This document shows positions 50,694-59,727 of a stretch of 64,000 nt of DNA, piece after piece (position 1 is the stretch's first letter; each line of letters begins with the position of its first letter). The stretch lies in assembly GCF_020026925.1 (NCBI RefSeq), contig NZ_JAIQDW010000011.1, positions 1-64,000 on the forward strand, read 5' to 3'. Position numbers and translations under genes: made by a program. The notes beneath the pieces were generated by a model. That model was given only the letters and a program-made list of their open reading frames with translations, was not told where the DNA came from and searched no databases. Source of the stretch: Flavobacterium hibisci. Its GTDB lineage: Bacteria; Bacteroidota; Bacteroidia; Flavobacteriales; Flavobacteriaceae.

Positions 50694-51350
50694 CTACTCT
50701 AATATAATAGAAGGCAAATTTTCATTCAGCCATTTGTATTTATTCAGAATCATAATGTGTGTGCCGCCTTTTACAACAATGCATTTATTGATATATTTTA
50801 TAGGAAATACATCATCCTGATCCCCGTGGATATGGATGACTTTCTCATCAATTTGACTTCTGTCCCACAAAATAACAGATTCAACTGCCCATTGTAAATA
50901 ATTCAAATCCCGGACAGCCAAAAACTTCTCATATAATTTGATACGTTTATTGACTTTTTCTCCAAAAGAATATTTGGCAAGGTTCTCAATATTCAAAATA
51001 AGTTTCATCGGAATCAGTTTGTACGCTTTTGTGGTTTTCCCGATTTTCATTCTTCTGGGAAATTCGGCATTGCTTCTGACACTCGAAATAATAATCACTT
51101 TACGGGCTTCGATATGTCTGGCCATTTCCTGAACCAAAATTCCGCCAAAGGAAACACCAATTAAAACCGGGTTTTTATGTTTAATGTTTTTTGTGATTCG
51201 GAGGGCATAATCAGATAATGACTCTTTTAAATTTGGGATTTCCCATTCCAGTAGATAGGTTTCAAAAACAGTTTCATCTAATTTGATTCTTTCAAAAATC
51301 GTTGGACTAGCAGCTAATCCGGGCATAAAATAAACAGGAATCTTACTCAT
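50694..51350 (-). CDS. alpha/beta hydrolase
   Basis: A 218-residue soluble enzyme. The nucleophile Ser is in LIGVSFGGIL; the Asp in HIHGDQDDVFP and the His in VVKGGTHIMIL complete the triad. YFMPGLAASPTIF at the N terminus is the oxyanion-hole loop. Esterase or thioesterase activity is likely, the substrate unknown. Monocistronic on the minus strand. Confidence 0.82.
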   Translation of the reverse strand: MSKIPVYFMPGLAASPTIFERIKLDETVFETYLLEWEIPNLKESLSDYALRITKNIKHKNPVLIGVSFGGILVQEMARHIEARKVIIISSVRSNAEFPRRMKIGKTTKAYKLIPMKLILNIENLAKYSFGEKVNKRIKLYEKFLAVRDLNYLQWAVESVILWDRSQIDEKVIHIHGDQDDVFPIKYINKCIVVKGGTHIMILNKYKWLNENLPSIILE

Positions 51351-51608
51351 TTTCCAGAGGTTTTTAATTATGTGCTAAAATTACCTCTTTTACTTGTATG
51401 TGAGGCAAATCTTAGAACTTAATTCGGATAGAATTATTAAATTATCGTTGAGTTAATCATTTTATATATCTAAAGAAAATGTCTTGTATTGAAAATCAAA
51501 TGATTATCTTTGTAGTCTGAATCTTTACAGATGAAAGCTTTAATTAAGCATTTTATCTAATGTTATTTTCACGTTCTTTTTCTAATATTTTTTATTAACC
51601 CCAAAAAC

Positions 51609-51917
51609 ATGATAAATATGGAACCTGCAGTAATGGAAATTAAAGACAACACTTTTGCAAGACAGTTTGAAGCCTCAATTCCTGAAGGCTTATTGAGTGT
51701 TGAGTATTCATTTCAGGAAAAAAAGATTTTTTTAACTAAAATCAATACGCCTGAAAATTTTGAAAACCAGCCAATAATTGATACGATGCTTAAAAATATA
51801 ATGGAACTGAGTACACAGAAAAAATTCAGGGTAGTTCCTATTCATCCAAAAATTGCTGTTTTTTTTAAGAAAAACCCGAAATATAAGGAATTGCTTCCGC
51901 CAGGAATCAGGATTTAA
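51609..51917 (+). CDS. GNAT-related N-acetyltransferase (NATD1 type)
   Basis: A 102-residue short GNAT-like protein. VMEIKDNTFARQFEASIPEG and LLSVEYSFQEKKIFLTKINTPENF open the fold, and NIMELSTQKKFRVVPIHPKIAVFFKKNPKYKELL holds the CoA-binding turn and the conserved P-x-[CH]-x-y motif of YjdJ/NATD1 proteins. Acetyl-acceptor unknown. The first ATG at 51609 is followed by a second at 51618; either could start the protein. Terminator at 51946. Confidence 0.75.
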   Translation: MINMEPAVMEIKDNTFARQFEASIPEGLLSVEYSFQEKKIFLTKINTPENFENQPIIDTMLKNIMELSTQKKFRVVPIHPKIAVFFKKNPKYKELLPPGIRI

Positions 51918-51945
51918 AATTTCAATTTATAGACAAAAACGTAAA

Positions 51946-51976
51946 AAGGCTTTCAGAAATTATGAAAGCCTTTTTT
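51946..51976 (+). terminator. terminator of the GNAT-like gene
   Basis: AAGGCTTTC and GAAAGCCTT form a perfect 9-bp stem with a 9-nt loop, then six T. Confidence 0.87.
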
Positions 51977-52054
51977 CAAAAACAATTTAAAAACAAATTA
52001 ACTAATTGATAATTATTTTTTTATTTCTCCTTATCTGTGTTTGTCAAGAGTTTA

Positions 52055-53095
52055 TTAATCATTAAAGTAAAAACCGTTTGTTCCTATACCAGTTGTTAAT
52101 TCTTTTAGTAAATTTCCGCTTAAATCATAAATGTAAGCTGAACCGTCTTTTGTAAAGTCTCCATGAGAGATATAAATACGATTATCATTTACAGCAAATC
52201 CATAAACATAACTTGCAGGAGAAGTAACAATTGAAGTAGTTGAAGCCGCTGTTGCATTAGCATTGATTGCATAAACTGAACTTCCGACAGTATAATAAAT
52301 TTTGTCATCTTCAATATCCATAAATCCAGCTCCGTCTAAAGTTTCAGGGAAAGTGATTTTAGAAATCGATTTATCAGATAATTTTACTTTTACGATTTCG
52401 CTTCGATCCGTATAAGGAGCTCTTAAGATATACAACGAGCCATTTTGTTCTTCAATGCAATCAGCATTGGAGCCAATTTCAATAGGAGTTTCAAGTGTTT
52501 TGGTTGCAATATTAACAACCAATAATTTAGTACTGTCGTAAGGTTCTGTAATGTATAGTTTTCCATTTTCTAAAACCAAACGATTGCCTGTTGCATTCAA
52601 ATCAATTTTAGATTCATACTTATTGGTTTTTAAGTCGATAATAGCGATATAATCATCCGTGTATCCAGCAGGATTTTTAGTTGAACCATATGTATTTGCA
52701 TTTGTTACATAAGCTTTACCATCTTTTACGACACCATATCTTGGATTTTCAAGGCCTGTTTCTATTTTGCCTACTAGTTTAAAAGTATATCTGTTAACAA
52801 CATTAATTACATCAGAACCACCTGAAATTATATAGGCATTATCTCCGTCAAAAAAAATGTTTTGCAGATAACCACCCGGGTTATCCTTATTATTTGCTGA
52901 GCCATATATATCTTTTGTGAAAGCAGCTAAGTCATCGGTTAAAAAAGAAACAGTTCCATGGTCAGAACTTCCTTCATTCAAAATGAAAACACCATTATCG
53001 TAAATCCCTTTTGGGTCGCTAGACTCTTCGTCATTTGAACACGAAACAAAAAGTGAGGCACTAAATGCTATTAAAAATAATTTACTAAACTTCAT
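52055..53095 (-). CDS. surface lipoprotein with beta-propeller (DUF5074/YncE-like)
   Basis: A 346-residue lipoprotein (FSASLFVSCSNDEES). The body shows repeated blade-like segments (DDLAAFTKDIYGSANN, NRYTFKLVGKIETG, TNKYESKIDLNATGNRLVLENGKLYITEPYDS), typical of YncE/DUF5074 propellers. It lies 4 bp after the BtuB-like receptor gene and is under the same cobalamin riboswitch, so it is likely an accessory corrinoid-binding surface protein. The binding itself is inferred. Confidence 0.78.
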   Translation of the reverse strand: MKFSKLFLIAFSASLFVSCSNDEESSDPKGIYDNGVFILNEGSSDHGTVSFLTDDLAAFTKDIYGSANNKDNPGGYLQNIFFDGDNAYIISGGSDVINVVNRYTFKLVGKIETGLENPRYGVVKDGKAYVTNANTYGSTKNPAGYTDDYIAIIDLKTNKYESKIDLNATGNRLVLENGKLYITEPYDSTKLLVVNIATKTLETPIEIGSNADCIEEQNGSLYILRAPYTDRSEIVKVKLSDKSISKITFPETLDGAGFMDIEDDKIYYTVGSSVYAINANATAASTTSIVTSPASYVYGFAVNDNRIYISHGDFTKDGSAYIYDLSGNLLKELTTGIGTNGFYFND

Positions 53096-53099
53096 TATA

Positions 53100-54953
53100 T
53101 TAAAATTTTAAGATTAAATACATATTAAAATTGCGACCCGGCATAGGTCTGTTTTCGAGACTTTCATATGCTTCATTAAATATATTTAGTGCCTGAAAGC
53201 CTAATTTGAAAGAGTCAAGAAATTTAAAATCATAATCAATTCCTATGTTGGATATCATATAATCATTTATAATTTCATCAGGATCGTTATCGGCTCTGGT
53301 GTAAACAAATCCATTATATAAAAATTGATAATTAGCAGAAATTCTATTTCTTGAATAAGCAATTGCTGCTGTAGCTTTATCAAAAGGAACAAAAAAGAGC
53401 TGTTTTTTGGTGTCAATATTTTCAGAAATAGTATGTGCGTAGGTGGCATTGACTGAAAAAATATTTTTACCAAATTGTTTTTTCCAGCTTAGTAAAGTTT
53501 CTGCTCCGTAGCTGTTCACCTTGTCTGTGTTTTGAGGAGACCAAATACCATTATTACCTGGAACCCATTGTAGCAAGTCTTTTATTTTGATGTAATAAAA
53601 AGTCTGGGTTAGTGTAATATTGCTGAATGTAAATACATTTCCTATTTCAGCCTGATAGGAACTTTCAGGTTTTAAATCGCGATTTCCACCTGGTTCCCAA
53701 TATAAATCATTAAAAGTCGGGATTCTGAAATTACGTGACAGATTCAATTTCAAATTGTACAATTGACCAAACTGATAAGACGAACCTAAAGAAAATAAAA
53801 CAGGTGATTTGTAATTGTCTGTGAATTCTTTTCGAACACCAAATTCATTTATCCAACTCGTAGAAATATTCTGTTTTACTAATAAAGATGCTGAAGTGAT
53901 TTCACGGGTATTGGTTCCAAAACCGCTTCCTGTTCCTGTGGTTTTATTATAATCTACAATCCCGTTTATTTGGGTCGATTTAAATAGAGTATAACCAAAA
54001 TCCGCTTTTGTAATTAAGCTCTCTGTTTTTCCGTAAGTATAATTGTTTGTTGAATTGTCAGCATAATATTGGTAGTTTTCGAATATATATGCTGTTTTGA
54101 GATTTGCCGTGAGTTTACCAAAACTACCATCGTATTCTAATAAATTTCTATTGAAACCATTGATATATTTACTTGGAGTTTCAGTTTCTGTAATTAAAGA
54201 AGTATTTCGGTCTGTATTGGATGTCTGACTGTATAACTTAAGAAAGTTCTTTGCATTAAATTTGTAGCCTAAATTGGCACTGATCGTAGAAATATTGTAT
54301 TCACCATTTCGGTTCCAGCGCTGTTCTCCTTTCCAGGTGTATTTATTCAGGTATTTGTAATCGTTTGTGGAACTGTTGTTGGAAAAACCAATCTGAGCAC
54401 TCCATTTTTCATTAGAAATATTGGTCTTATAATTAATTCCAATTGTATTAAAACTCCCGTAATCTAGTTTTAAATTATTCTCAAAACGATTATAAAAGTC
54501 TAAATTATTATTTAAATGCACTGTTCCTCCAATAGCCCCGCTACCATAGATTACGCCTCCGCCTCCGGCTTTTATACTTACTGAATTATAATCAGAACCT
54601 GAAATCGTATTAAAATCAGTGCTTCCGTTCATTTGAGAATTGATATTGATTCCATTCCATATTACAGCTGTCTGAGAAGAAGTTGTTCCTCTAAAAGAAA
54701 CTGTAGAAAGCATTCCACGTCCGTATTCTTTAAAATAAAGTGTTGAATTGAAATTTAATAAATCGGTTAATAGAGCCTCGTTTTTATTAATAATCGAATC
54801 ATTGAGTTTTAAAACCGACTGAGAATCGGAGTACTTTTTAAGATTGGAGTCAGAAACCAAAACTTCTTTCAATTTCATAATAGAATCGTTCTGCGCCGAA
54901 ATAATCTGGCACAAAAGCAGCAAGCAAAAAGCAAAACGTATTTTTAAAGTCAT
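53100..54953 (-). CDS. btuB: TonB-dependent receptor, BtuB-like (cobalamin)
   Basis: A 617-residue outer-membrane receptor. Signal peptide (FAFCLLLLCQIISAQ), plug domain (LKEVLVSDSNLKKYSD, GRGMLSTVSFRGTTSSQTAVIWNGININSQ) and barrel ending RNFNMYLILKF. Length matches BtuB, and a cobalamin riboswitch lies in its leader (54996-55196), which is the main evidence for its substrate. First of a two-gene unit with the surface lipoprotein. Confidence 0.86.
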   Translation of the reverse strand: MTLKIRFAFCLLLLCQIISAQNDSIMKLKEVLVSDSNLKKYSDSQSVLKLNDSIINKNEALLTDLLNFNSTLYFKEYGRGMLSTVSFRGTTSSQTAVIWNGININSQMNGSTDFNTISGSDYNSVSIKAGGGGVIYGSGAIGGTVHLNNNLDFYNRFENNLKLDYGSFNTIGINYKTNISNEKWSAQIGFSNNSSTNDYKYLNKYTWKGEQRWNRNGEYNISTISANLGYKFNAKNFLKLYSQTSNTDRNTSLITETETPSKYINGFNRNLLEYDGSFGKLTANLKTAYIFENYQYYADNSTNNYTYGKTESLITKADFGYTLFKSTQINGIVDYNKTTGTGSGFGTNTREITSASLLVKQNISTSWINEFGVRKEFTDNYKSPVLFSLGSSYQFGQLYNLKLNLSRNFRIPTFNDLYWEPGGNRDLKPESSYQAEIGNVFTFSNITLTQTFYYIKIKDLLQWVPGNNGIWSPQNTDKVNSYGAETLLSWKKQFGKNIFSVNATYAHTISENIDTKKQLFFVPFDKATAAIAYSRNRISANYQFLYNGFVYTRADNDPDEIINDYMISNIGIDYDFKFLDSFKLGFQALNIFNEAYESLENRPMPGRNFNMYLILKF

Positions 54954-54995
54954 AATTTCTACACTCTTTTTCCCGAGAGTTCGATATTTGTTAAT

Positions 54996-55196
54996 AAGGC
55001 AGGTCTCCTGGCTTGCGTCTTGTTGTTTACCTTCCCATCAATAAATGACAGTGGTCTTGTAGCTAACAACAAGCATTCTAAAAAAGAACTAAGCTTACAG
55101 TTGCGGGTACAGCTCAAGATTTATGATTTTAAATAATTTAAGATCAGTGACTTGATTCCCTTTTAATGTGTTTTAGTAATTAAAACACAACCTTAA
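54996..55196 (-). promoter_or_regulatory. cobalamin (B12) riboswitch
   Basis: About 200 nt on the minus strand before the BtuB gene. Recognised by AAAAGGGAATC near its 5' side, GAGCTGTACCCGCAACTGTA, the B12 box CCACTGTCATTTATTGATGG followed by GAAGG (55030-55056), and GACGCAAGCCAGGAGACC at the 3' side near the receptor gene. These are the conserved core and P-stems of the cobalamin aptamer. High B12 should reduce expression of the receptor and lipoprotein. Confidence 0.93.
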
Positions 55197-55266
55197 TTGG
55201 CTGCAAAGATAAAGTTAAATAAGTGTAAAATTCAAATTTGTGTTTACTTTTCTAATTAAAAAAGTT

Positions 55267-55803
55267 TTAAAAATCTATTTTGATGACTTCCCCAAAGTCA
55301 ACTTTGTTCTGAAAAGCATCTTTCAAAGGAAGCCCGGATTGATGACATAAAAAGCTTCTGATAACACCGGCGTGCGTAATGATAATTATTGGTGAGCTGA
55401 TTTTTTTTGTCTTTTGTTCGGCTAAAAAATCGCTGACTCTTTCATGTAATTCAACAAAAGATTCTCCATTTAAAACTTTGATATTAACAAAATCTTCCAT
55501 CCACGGATTGAGCTGCTTAGACGGTATATCATTCCAGGGTTTTAATTCCCAGTCGCCAAAATTCATTTCTTTTAAACGATTGTCCTGTTGAAAAGAAATT
55601 GTCTTTATGTTTTCCTGAATGTATTTTGCTAAAATGACACAACGTTTTAAAGGACTTGAAAAAATCAAAGCCTCTGATGATAATTGAGAAAGGATATTTT
55701 TAAAAACAGTATCAAAAGGTTCAGCGATATCGACATCCGATTGTCCGTAGCAAATTCCCTTTTCGCAAATCGTTTCAGTATGACGAATTAGATAAATTTC
55801 CAT
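55267..55803 (-). CDS. cobC: alpha-ribazole phosphatase / histidine phosphatase
   Basis: Histidine-phosphatase enzyme, 178 residues from ATG 55803. Catalytic motif IYLIRHTET (RHG-type, with the phosphate His), the phosphate-binding FSSPLKRC, and the second catalytic His in IITHAGVIR. In the cobalamin pathway CobC removes the 5' phosphate of alpha-ribazole (or of the cobalamin product). The longer frame from 55863 begins inside cobS. It overlaps cobS by 16 bp, and the cob context supports this over a general phosphoglycerate mutase. Confidence 0.85.
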   Translation of the reverse strand: MEIYLIRHTETICEKGICYGQSDVDIAEPFDTVFKNILSQLSSEALIFSSPLKRCVILAKYIQENIKTISFQQDNRLKEMNFGDWELKPWNDIPSKQLNPWMEDFVNIKVLNGESFVELHERVSDFLAEQKTKKISSPIIIITHAGVIRSFLCHQSGLPLKDAFQNKVDFGEVIKIDF

Positions 55804-56573
55804 ATAAAAAGAATGCTTAAATAATAAACCACTTCGCAAACCTGCTGTGTCGCACCGAGACAATCACCGGTATAGCCGCCAATCCATTTTTGAAAATAAC
55901 GAGCTAAAAAATAACGAGTCAGGAAAACGGGAATTAAAGCTAAAGATATTTTATATTGAAAACAGGAGAGTGCCAATAGCGGAATTAACCCAAAGAAAAA
56001 GGAACCCAGTATTTCTTTCCAGCTATGGTTTTTGGCAATGGGCTTGCTTTTGCTCGAAGCATCATCCCGTGAATATTCATGAGTAAAAATAATTGAGATG
56101 GCTGCTAAACGACTTACTGAGTGAGCAGAAATAAACAGCAGGAAAATCAAATAATTGTGATTCGAAAAAAGCAAAACAGATTCTGAAAGCAATTTGAATT
56201 TCAATAAAAAAAGTAATACCAGGCCAATCGCACCATAAGCACCAATGGCACTGTCTTTCATAATCATCAGGATTTTTTCTTTCGTCCAGCCCCCTCCAAA
56301 ACCATCACACACATCAGCAAAGCCATCTTCATGAAAAGCACCTGTTGTTAATATTGAAGCAATAAATCCTAAAATTACCGCAGTTTCTGCAGAAAGAAAA
56401 AGGAAAGAAATATAGAAAGCAAGAAATGAAATGCTGCCAACAATCCAGCCAATCAAAGGAAAATAACGGGTAGCTTTGTTGAGATATTCAGGATCATGGC
56501 TGATGTTTTTCGGACACGGAATCCGGGTGTAAAACATTAGACATGTAAAAAAAATATGTAGTTCTTTTTTCAT
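55788..56573 (-). CDS. cobS: adenosylcobinamide-GDP ribazoletransferase
   Basis: Joins activated cobinamide to alpha-ribazole to finish cobalamin. 261 residues, with about six membrane segments. Family signatures are FYTRIPCPKNI near the start, GAFHEDGFADVCDGFGGGWTKEKILMIMKDSAIGAYGA (metal-binding His and Asp) and GGYTGDCLGATQQVCEVV near the C terminus. First of the cobS-cobC pair; it is separated from cobT by the Y1 transposase module. Confidence 0.95.
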   Translation of the reverse strand: MKKELHIFFTCLMFYTRIPCPKNISHDPEYLNKATRYFPLIGWIVGSISFLAFYISFLFLSAETAVILGFIASILTTGAFHEDGFADVCDGFGGGWTKEKILMIMKDSAIGAYGAIGLVLLFLLKFKLLSESVLLFSNHNYLIFLLFISAHSVSRLAAISIIFTHEYSRDDASSKSKPIAKNHSWKEILGSFFFGLIPLLALSCFQYKISLALIPVFLTRYFLARYFQKWIGGYTGDCLGATQQVCEVVYYLSILFIWKFI

Positions 56574-56594
56574 TTTAAATGTGGGTAATTTGGA

Positions 56595-56802
56595 TAAAGC
56601 CTTTCTTTGTGGGTTAATATTTTTCCAACATCTAAAGATGTTGGCAATTCAAATTATATTTGATTTTTGATGTTTTAATTTAGGATAAGATTTATTCAGA
56701 TTAATTTTAATACCTCTGATTATCGGCAATATATTCGAAATTATTTTGAATTGCCTCCAGATTTATCTGGAGGTGCAAAATTAGGCTCAAAGAAAGGCTT
56801 TA
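56595..56802. repeat. palindromic module of the Y1 transposase
   Basis: A 208-bp block framed by perfect 15-bp inverted repeats TAAAGCCTTTCTTTG (56595-56609) and CAAAGAAAGGCTTTA (56788-56802). Inside are a perfect hairpin CCAACATC-TAAA-GATGTTGG (56625-56644) and a hairpin CCTCCAGAT-TT-ATCTGGAGG with a bulged base outside (56751-56778). It begins 22 bp before cobS and ends 11 bp after the Y1 gene stop. Confidence 0.7.
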
Positions 56803-56812
56803 GCCAAATTTT

Positions 56813-57250
56813 TTATTTAGATTTTTTTTGAAATCCAAATTTAATCATGAATTTATGATATTCTTCCTGAAATGTTTTCTTTTTATGATGCTCCTCTTGA
56901 TTTTTGATATAATCGCGAACTTTGTCAACTATAGATTCTGAAACAGAAACAGCAAAATATTCATCTTGCCATTCAAATCTTTCTTTTGTTAATTGATTTT
57001 TATTAATCCAATAAGAAGATTCTCCTTTTAATAATTGTATCGTTTTTTGAATAGTTTGATCATTTCCTAATGAAATTAAGCAATGGCAATGATCTGAATA
57101 TCCATTGATAAAATCAAGATATATTTCTTTACTTAAAGCATTCTCTTTTATGTGATGCCAAACTTTTTGACGTAGTTCAACAGAATCTAAAAATGGAAAT
57201 CTGTTTTTAGTACTCCAGACACAATGAATATAGACTTTGGTAAATGGCAT
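56813..57250 (-). CDS. solitary Y1 (IS200/IS605-like) transposase
   Basis: A 145-residue protein of the Y1 HUH transposase superfamily. Start is ATG 57250; a longer frame reaching 57340 overlaps cobT and is not used. The HUH pair reads DHCHCLISL, and the catalytic Tyr is in the C-terminal DEYFAVSVSESIVDKVRDYIKNQEEHHKKKTF. VYIHCVWSTKNRFPFL at the N terminus is typical of Bacteroidota solitary Y1 proteins, relatives of REP-associated transposases (RAYTs). The second gene of IS605 (TnpB) is absent. It splits the cobT-cobS run. Confidence 0.82.
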   Translation of the reverse strand: MPFTKVYIHCVWSTKNRFPFLDSVELRQKVWHHIKENALSKEIYLDFINGYSDHCHCLISLGNDQTIQKTIQLLKGESSYWINKNQLTKERFEWQDEYFAVSVSESIVDKVRDYIKNQEEHHKKKTFQEEYHKFMIKFGFQKKSK

Positions 57251-57311
57251 ATAATAATTTTGCTTTAATATTAAATTGAAATTTGCAATTGATATTGATA
57301 TTGCAATTTGT

Positions 57312-58991
57312 TTATTTCCTGCTAACTCCGGCACTTTCAAAACTCGCCATTTCGTTTAAAAAAGCTTCAGCAGATTTTAAAATTGGAAAAGCAACAGCAC
57401 AGCCGGTACCTTCACCAAGGCGCAAATCTAAATTTAAAATTGGTTTAGCCTGCAGATAATTCAATAATTTTTGATGTGCTTTTTCGGCAGAGCAATGGCA
57501 GAAAAAAGCATTTTGTATAATCTCAGGATTTATTTTAAAAGCAATTAAAAAGGCAACACTGCAAATGAAACCATCAACGAGTATTATCATGTTATTTTCG
57601 AAAGCCGTTAACATTCCGCTTGTCATTTGTATGATTTCAAAACCTCCAAAGTAGGCGAGTTGTGACATTAATTCGGCTGGTCCTGAATAATTTTCAATGG
57701 CTTTTTTAAGCAGGTTTTGTTTCTGAATTAATTTTTCATCCATAACGCCTGTTCCTTTTCCCACGCATTCTTCAATAGGAAAACCGGTTAAAATACTCAT
57801 CAGGACTGAAGCTGTTGAGGTATTTCCAATTCCCATTTCACCAAAACCAATGCAGTTAGAACCGGTTTTTGTAATAGTTTCAACTATGGCTTTTCCTTTT
57901 TCAAAGCACAACCTCAGTTCGGTATCACTCATTGCCGGAGCATGTAAAAAAGATTGGGTTCCTTTGGCGATTTTAGCATCGATGAGGTTAGCATTCGTAG
58001 GGAAATCATAATTGACCCCCGAGTCTACAATGGAAAGTTTGATATCATGCTGATTGCAAAAAACATTAATCGCCGCACCGCCTTCCAGAAAGTTATTGAC
58101 CATTTGTCTGGTGACATCCTGCGGATAAGCGCTGACACCATGATTTGCAATTCCGTGATCAGCTGCGAAAACAACAATATTCGGATTTATTATTTTCGGA
58201 TTTAAAGATTTAAAAACCGTTCCGATTTGAAAAGCCAGCGTTTCTAAAGTCCCTAAAGCACCAACAGGTTTGGTCTTCGAATCTATCTTTTCCTGTAAAA
58301 GACTGCTGAAATTTGTTTCGTCCTCAGCTTCAAGTTGCAGTTTTAAAATAAAATCTGAAACAGAATTTTCAATAACATTTTTAATTTCAGTACAATTGGG
58401 GGCTTCCGATTTTTGTTTCCAGTTCAATTGCTGCAGCATGGGCTGATTGTTGTAATTGGTTGCCGGTTTCCCAATGCAGAAATAACCCAGAGGCTCAATG
58501 TTTTCAGGTAAATCAAGTATTTTTTTGAACTGATAATAATTCAAAATCGAAACCCAGCCCATTCCATAGCCTTGTTCTGTCAGCGAAAGCCAAATATTTT
58601 GAGCCGCACAAACTGAGCTGAATTTCACAGCTTCGTTACTGCCAACAGTTCCAATCGTAAATTGATTTAGTACAGATCGGTCATACGCAATGATAAGTCC
58701 AATTGGAGCTTCTTCAATCGCTTCCAGTTTCAGGGATTTATAAAGTTCTTTTTGTTCGGGATTGTCAGTAAGTTCTTCAGCCTTTTTATTATAATCCAAA
58801 AACAGGTTTTTAACAGCGCTTTTTACTTCTGCCGATTTTATGATGTAATATCTCGTTGCATCCGTTAGTCCTACAGAAGGTGCCCAGTGACCCGCCTGCA
58901 AAGCTTTTTCAATCACCTCATCAGGAACTTCATCGGCTGTAAAATGTCGGGTATCACGGCGTGATTTTAATATATCGTCAAGATTTATCAT
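57312..58991 (-). CDS. BluB-CobT fusion: DMB synthase and NaMN:DMB phosphoribosyltransferase
   Basis: One 559-residue protein with two enzymes. Residues 1-210 are BluB-like, an FMN nitroreductase relative that makes 5,6-dimethylbenzimidazole from FMN: SRRDTRHF, AGHWAPSVG, AAQNIWLSLTEQGYGMGWVSI. Residues from about 230 to the end are CobT: DSKTKPVGALGTLE, VFAADHGIANHGVSAYPQDVT, GFGEMGIGNTSTAS and the catalytic RLGEGTGCAVAFP. The fusion couples ligand synthesis to its activation as alpha-ribazole phosphate. It lies between cobU and the Y1 transposase. Confidence 0.9.
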   Translation of the reverse strand: MINLDDILKSRRDTRHFTADEVPDEVIEKALQAGHWAPSVGLTDATRYYIIKSAEVKSAVKNLFLDYNKKAEELTDNPEQKELYKSLKLEAIEEAPIGLIIAYDRSVLNQFTIGTVGSNEAVKFSSVCAAQNIWLSLTEQGYGMGWVSILNYYQFKKILDLPENIEPLGYFCIGKPATNYNNQPMLQQLNWKQKSEAPNCTEIKNVIENSVSDFILKLQLEAEDETNFSSLLQEKIDSKTKPVGALGTLETLAFQIGTVFKSLNPKIINPNIVVFAADHGIANHGVSAYPQDVTRQMVNNFLEGGAAINVFCNQHDIKLSIVDSGVNYDFPTNANLIDAKIAKGTQSFLHAPAMSDTELRLCFEKGKAIVETITKTGSNCIGFGEMGIGNTSTASVLMSILTGFPIEECVGKGTGVMDEKLIQKQNLLKKAIENYSGPAELMSQLAYFGGFEIIQMTSGMLTAFENNMIILVDGFICSVAFLIAFKINPEIIQNAFFCHCSAEKAHQKLLNYLQAKPILNLDLRLGEGTGCAVAFPILKSAEAFLNEMASFESAGVSRK

Positions 58992-58996
58992 CTTTT

Positions 58997-59034
58997 AAAT
59001 TCCAATTTTTTAAATTCCAAATTTCAATATAAGC
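58997..59034 (+). repeat. AAATTCC array
   Basis: AAATTCCAATTTTTTAAATT then CCAAATTTC, units shared with 50391-50440 and, inverted, 50664-50693. It lies in the 213-bp gap between the BluB-CobT gene and cobU. The rest of that gap holds no gene. Confidence 0.45.
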
Positions 59035-59204
59035 AGCAATATTGATCTTTACGTAAAGATACTTCGTCTTATTTGAATTTTGACTTTAATATTGAATTTT
59101 ACTTAAAGATTTGAATTTGGACCCGAGCGACAGCGAACAGGCGAAGCAATTTAATATTTAGAATTTGTTTTTAATTGACTTTTGCCATTGATTTTTGTCA
59201 TTGC

Positions 59205-59714
59205 TTATCCTTTTATTTTAACCGGAATCCCAGAAACCATCAGTACAACCTCATCGGCATTTGACGCCAGAAACTGATTCATCCAACCTTGCAGTTCGGT
59301 AAATTTTCTGCCAATGTGAGTATCGGCATGAACTCCCATCCCAATTTCGTTTGTTACAATAATCAGGTTCGTATTAGGTTGAAGCGCTATTTTTTTAAAT
59401 TCAGTCTTTGCTTCTTCAAGTGATAATGAAACATCATTTTTGGTGTCAACAAAAAAATTGGTCAGCCAAAGTGTTACGCAGTCAATCAAAGCTGTTTTTC
59501 CAGAGAAATCAATCTCACTCAAATATTTTTCTTTCTCAATATTGGTCCATCGCTCGTCGCGTTCCTGTTGATGACGGTCAATTCGGTTCTGGAAATCATC
59601 ATCCCATTTTCTGGCCGTAGCGACATATATTGGAGCATTGGAAAGCTGTAAAGCCAGATTTTGAGCATAGCTGCTTTTGCCTGATCGTTCGCCTCCGGTA
59701 ATTAAGTAAATCAT
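59205..59714 (-). CDS. cobU: adenosylcobinamide kinase / guanylyltransferase
   Basis: Bifunctional enzyme of the nucleotide-loop pathway: phosphorylates cobinamide and adds GMP. 169 residues. Walker A GGERSGKSSYA at the N terminus, the hexapeptide VATARKWDDDFQNRIDRHQQERDERW (with the guanylylated His), LIDCVTLWLTNF and IVTNEIGMGVHADT. Complete. Part of the minus-strand cob cluster; the copy-C repeat lies in its upstream region. Confidence 0.93.
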   Translation of the reverse strand: MIYLITGGERSGKSSYAQNLALQLSNAPIYVATARKWDDDFQNRIDRHQQERDERWTNIEKEKYLSEIDFSGKTALIDCVTLWLTNFFVDTKNDVSLSLEEAKTEFKKIALQPNTNLIIVTNEIGMGVHADTHIGRKFTELQGWMNQFLASNADEVVLMVSGIPVKIKG

Positions 59715-59727
59715 TTATTAATGTTTT

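Noticed and set aside
55804..55863. Longer CobC start
   Set aside because: The added residues come from the end of cobS in another frame; the family starts MEIYLIRHTE.
57251..57340. N-terminal extension of the Y1 transposase
   Set aside because: It overlaps the end of the BluB-CobT gene, and the Y1 fold begins at MPFTKVYIHC.
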